The position numbers were made by a program, and so were the translations under genes. A stretch of DNA of 64,000 bases from Camillea tinctor (lineage: Eukaryota > Ascomycota > Sordariomycetes > Xylariales > Xylariaceae), in the NCBI GenBank assembly GCA_022578605.1, contig MU394076.1, positions 464,635 through 528,634 on the forward strand. The letters are read 5' to 3'. Positions 59,990 through 64,000 of this stretch are shown here, in pieces (position 1 is the stretch's first letter; every line of letters begins with the position of its first letter). Below the pieces are notes generated by a model. It saw only the letters and a program-made list of their open reading frames with translations. It was not told the origin of the DNA and searched no databases.

Positions 59990-62034
59990 TTACGGAGTCT
60001 CTGTCTGACCGGGCTTTTGTCCGGACCACACGTAGTACGTAGCATAGGACTGCACTGTGCCCTCGTGAAACATGGCCGATATGTCTCCGAACAGCGTGTC
60101 GATCTGCTCCGGTGACAGTCCGATAGTGCTCAGCAGCCTGTCGCAAGAGGGAAGTAGGATCTCGCACGTGGCCGCCAGGTAGGTGCCTCTTCGCCTTTGC
60201 TTCGGTTCCGAGTGCCAGCTCCCGTAGGGGACCTTGAACATCCGCTTCTGGATGTTCACGAATCCGGCTTGGCGCACTACGGGGGGTGTGGTACGGTCAG
60301 TCTCTTTTACCTCCTACCACAGGCTAAAATTGCTGCTACATCCTTGGGGAAATGCCAGGAGTAGAAGTTACTATTCCTCAAACTGAGGGTGTGAAAAAAA
60401 AGGACAGAAAAAAGGAATAAGGGGGAATTGATGGTTCCGAGAGAAAGTAGAAAGATAGACAACTTACTAAGCTCGCCTAGTTTTGGTACGATGGGTATTT
60501 CTCTGCCCTCTGACTGACCGTAGGCGTACATTTCTCTCAGGTAAGCATTGACGGGGTTGTCCTGCATGACCGTACCATTTTCCGACACGGCCTCCCAATG
60601 AAACTCCTGGATTTCGAGCCAGCCGCCGGGTCGCAGGTGGCTACATTTGTTAGAGAGTGGGTTCACGCTTCAGTTCTGTTCTTCTTTTTTTCTCCACGAG
60701 CGGAGATAGGGGGGTGATGGAGAAATGCCAATACTTGTCTTTTCCCACCAGCTCAGAAAGCAAATAAAAGAAGAGAATCTGACAATCCGTGCGCGTACGC
60801 GCGCTCACAGACACACAAAACTTACTGGAAAGCATTTTCGATCACCGTCGGTGTGGATCGCATATACGCGCACGATTCGCGCATATGAATAAAGTCATAG
60901 TCGTCGTCGTGGACCTGCTTCGTTGTTAATCGTGTTCAGATCCCACATCTCGCCGCATTGACCTCGTATATTCTCTCTTGGAACGAATCAAGGAGTGAAT
61001 AAGGAGAAAAGGAAAAGGAAAAAAAGAGAGAGAAAGGAATCAATCTCCAACAAATTGTTGTAAAAACATTTGCGGCGGGAGACTTGGCAATGAGTGGTGG
61101 CATACCCATGTATCTTCGACGTCGTCTATCTGAAAAGAGACATTCGGCGGTACCCTTCAACGACGATCAGTGGCAAGGTTCTCGGTCCGTTTCCCTTCGT
61201 CTCTTTCCTTTCTATCCGAGCCCCCCAACCCAACCCCATTCATTCATCCGTCCCCTTGAAGGTAAGCTTTCTACTCACGAAGTGGGCTGGATCGGACTCA
61301 AGTCAATCCCGAGTATGGTGGCATCCGGAAATCGGTCACCCACTAGATTTCCCCCATCCTTAGTCAATAATAGGGCCAGTTTATAGGAGAGAAAGAGAGA
61401 GCGGTTGGTGAGCGAGAGGATGAAAGAGAATACACAGAGATAGAGGGGTTGCGAGCGAGGTGATTGGCATAGAGAAGGGCCTTCAACTTACTTTCGATGG
61501 CCCATATGCCTATGCCCGTCGCGAGGTCCATGATCTTGGTCGGGTTCTTCTGCATCGGCGAGAGATAGAGCTGGCCCCTGAGGATATCCATCACCAGTAG
61601 GTGCAAAATCTCCTCCCGCTGCTGCTCGATCTCGTCGTTCGGAAGACTGTACTTGCCCTCCCGGTAGACGTGGTATCTAGACGAAATATGTTCCTGGCTT
61701 AGTCACTTTCTCTCGGGGCCCTATAAGTTTTCCTTTTTTTTTTCCTCCCCCTTCCCCCTCCCTTTCTTTTTCTTTTCTGAATTGTTTCTATAAAGTATGT
61801 TCAAACATAAGACACAAAAACAATTTTGTGAGGTGTTGTCTCTGCTTCTCCCTTTTTCTCTCGTTTTATTTGCTTTCATAGACAATCCTTTTCTTTTTAT
61901 CTTTTTGTGTGTTCTTTCTCTCACCTTCGTCCATCTTCATACAGGTGCCGGTCGAGGAAGGAATCCAGGGACCTAGAAGTCTGTTCGGATATGCGGTCGT
62001 CACCGAGGCCGGTATCTATGCTGTCCGGACTCAT
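59990..62034 (-). CDS. LaeA-like SAM-dependent methyltransferase
   Basis: Seven exons on the minus strand, 62034-61925, 61676-61492, 61342-61279, 61154-61106, 60914-60826, 60640-60468 and 60276-59990, give 318 residues with consistent phases. The fold is a class I methyltransferase: SAM-binding motif I IMDLATGIGIWAIE (about 84-97), motif II ILGIDLSPIQP (about 109-120), VPPNVSFQIDDVED and YDFIHMRE (motif IV region, 120-150), and HLRPGGWLEIQEFHW (motif V, about 167). The N-terminal RYHVYREGKYSLPNDEIEQQRE is typical of LaeA-like fungal enzymes, which act in secondary-metabolite control or tailoring; the substrate is unknown. No biosynthetic genes are next to it. Exon 4 is 49 nt. The Trp usual before VPPN is absent in my join, so that acceptor could be off by a codon. 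Confidence 0.85.
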
Positions 62035-64000
62035 GGTGAAAAGAAGGATCTAGGTAGGATTCGGAAATCGGAGGGTAACACTAGATTTTTTAAGGGTAAG
62101 GAAAGATATCTGCTCGTTTTTAAGAAAGAAAACGGCGGCGGATTATAAATACGGTTAAAACATGTAGCTTGCTGTTATGTAGGTCGTTGACCGAATATGT
62201 ATAAGTTAAAGTAAATTGAATTAATGATCTAGGATGATAAACCATGTATGTATTGTATGTAGTGGGGAGGGGGAGGGGGCTCTGCTTAAATGCTTTTTTC
62301 TCTCTCTTCATATACTCTTCGAACTCGATCTTTTTTAGCGGTATGTAGTACTTTTTACAGATGCAAGGATGATACCGCGGAGCGCTCTCCTCTTCGCCGT
62401 TGGAAGCAACCAGGTTCTGGGGCTAGGCGGGCACTGGAGTTGCTGCAGCTTATGATTGGAGAACCACGATACCGGGACCTCATATTATACTGTCATCGTT
62501 GTCCTCCTGCACAGTTCGATAGTCTATTGGCTGTCCAGCAGGTCTCCCCGAGGGATTATGTGGTTTCGGTGATGGGATGCCGGGTGGGAGGGTCCTGTCC
62601 ATGCCCCTCTAGGTAGGTGTAAGATTCGATTAACTAGGTAGGGAAAGAAAGAAAAAAGTCACCGGCGACTTTAGGTAAGGAAAACCTACCTAATGCTTCG
62701 AAAAGAAGGGATATGAAAGAAGAAGAATCCCTCCTTCTCATGTGCTTCAATGCGTTTATTCAATTTATATAGTGCATGTCAATGTTACATAAGGACATAT
62801 CGATTGGAGTAAACAAGTTATAGGGAATTAGAATTGGCATAGATGTAACACAAGAGCTAGCACCAGGTATGACATTAGAGTTGTATACTCGGTCTATAAG
62901 ATGCACCTAAGGCGCTAGGTTCAAACGCTTAGCTAGAGGCCAAACTTTAAAAGCAGGCTTATATAAAAAAGACCATATGCTGTGTCTCCGGGAGCTTGGT
63001 TACGATATAATCATACATGCGTACAACCGTCCCAAGGCGATGGTTCGACACCTGCCAAGAGTCAGTGTAATCCGGATGTTGGGGGTTCTTTAGTACCGCC
63101 AGAAACCAAAGCGTTGGATTCGTCCTCGGTCAGCATACCATTCCAAGTAACATGATGCGTGTAATATAGGTTAGTAAGGTACCTAGGCAAGTAAGCAATT
63201 GGGAGAGACTGCGTGTTCCCGAAGCGTCTATCTGCAGTTATCCTGCAGCAATTTACTTATTACCGTTCCCAGCTAACTGGGTGTATATCCGTATACACAT
63301 GCCTAAATATATATGCGACCTACCTAATGTATGGAAAGTGTGGGTGGAAATGCACGAACCCGACCAGCCTACTTTGCTACAGAGCGCCGCATGTCGGAGC
63401 TTTCTTCTTCTTGCTTCATATTATTTCCCTTTTAGTTAGTAAATCCATGATAAGTCATGGTGATTCTGCGTCTTCTCCTGGGACAATTAGATGAAGATCA
63501 ACCCGCCTAATGCAGCCCGGGTAAACAACGTTTTTTTCTTCTCTTCTTTTCGTTCAGCTTGAGTCCATGCTACATGGAAGGGAGATGAAAAGATCAAGAC
63601 ACAAGAAATTATAAATGTGAGATAACCTGACTTGCATCCTACATGAGTACTGCAACGCAATAGGTATATGAGATGTCATATATACGAAATTATTATCTCA
63701 CAGTGTGTTGAGTGTAAGAAGTATGTATGTTTGAGAACTGCAGAGCACTGTTGGACATTATCACACCATTTAGGGATACGCAATAGAATAAATAATCAAG
63801 ATAGGGAAGTGAGCAGGGAGAAAAAGGAACAGAAATTGAAGAACGAAGGAAAGAGAAGAAAAGAAAAGAAAAAAAAAAAAAGGGGGGGGGGGGGGGGGGG
63901 GGGGATTACAAAGTGGTGAATAAAAATTTGTAGAAAAAAAAAAAAAAAAAATATTATTTTTTCGATTTGAAAAACAAAAACAGGGCAAAACCAACAACCC
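62035..64000. other. Intergenic to the end of the window
   Basis: No firm gene in the last 2 kb. A 108-codon open frame at 62290-62616 has a moderately GC-rich second half, but no recognisable motif and no clear start. The extreme end contains long A and G homopolymers, listed separately. Confidence 0.45.
63869..63951. repeat. Poly-A / poly-G / poly-A homopolymer block
   Basis: Thirteen A (63869-63881) run directly into 23 G (63882-63904); 30 bp later come 18 A (63934-63951). A 23-G run can form a G-quadruplex and is also a common place for assembly error. Confidence 0.85.

Noticed and set aside
62290..62616. 108-codon plus-strand frame after the methyltransferase
   Set aside because: The second half looks somewhat protein-like, but there is no family resemblance, clear start context or partner exon.

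Overview
The window is nuclear DNA of a filamentous ascomycete (Pezizomycotina, probably Sordariomycetes). Genes carry short GT-AG introns (about 50-350 bp), coding regions prefer C/G in third positions, intergenic DNA is A+T-rich, and the gene set is typically fungal: a 446-residue beta-tubulin with three tiny 5' exons, a siroheme nitrite reductase, an AP-1-type redox bZIP factor, a Kin1 kinase and a LaeA-like methyltransferase. Every spliced model was assembled by hand from in-frame open stretches plus splice sites, and reading phase was checked across each junction.

Layout: 1-1902 is the 3' part of an acidic protein with a WDDDF motif, possibly a Byr4/Bfa1-type septation regulator. 5497-7555 is beta-tubulin, with wild-type residues at the three main benzimidazole-resistance positions. 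8317-11973 (minus) is nitrite reductase with an unusual 25-codon insertion inside its Rieske domain; no nitrate reductase or transporter gene is next to it. About 8 kb without a recognisable gene follows. 19980-22150 is an STK32/YANK kinase with a possible N-myristoylation site. 25237-27196 (minus) is a Yap1/AP-1 regulator with both redox cysteine clusters and a candidate five-codon upstream ORF.

30210-45600 is the gene-dense part: a BSD-domain protein, TSR2, a long hormone-sensitive-lipase-like hydrolase, mitochondrial ribosomal protein mL41, UTP14, a GPATCH1-like G-patch protein and a small membrane protein. TSR2, mL41 and UTP14 all serve ribosome production. mL41 and UTP14 share a 458-bp divergent promoter holding five CGATAA motifs.

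49633-53219 is a Kin1/PAR-1 kinase with a His/Gln/Ser-rich N-terminus and a C-terminal KA1 domain. 55486-56678 is the CCR4-NOT subunit Rcd1/CAF40. 58613-59230 (minus) is an unrecognised GC3-rich gene whose 3' reading frame depends on a seven-base G run. 59990-62034 (minus) is a seven-exon LaeA-like methyltransferase. The window ends in homopolymer tracts.

No transposon, tRNA, rRNA or CRISPR array was found by eye. The strongest leads are the Rieske-domain insertion, the shared mL41/UTP14 promoter, the AP-1 upstream ORF and the unrecognised gene at 58.6-59.2 kb.
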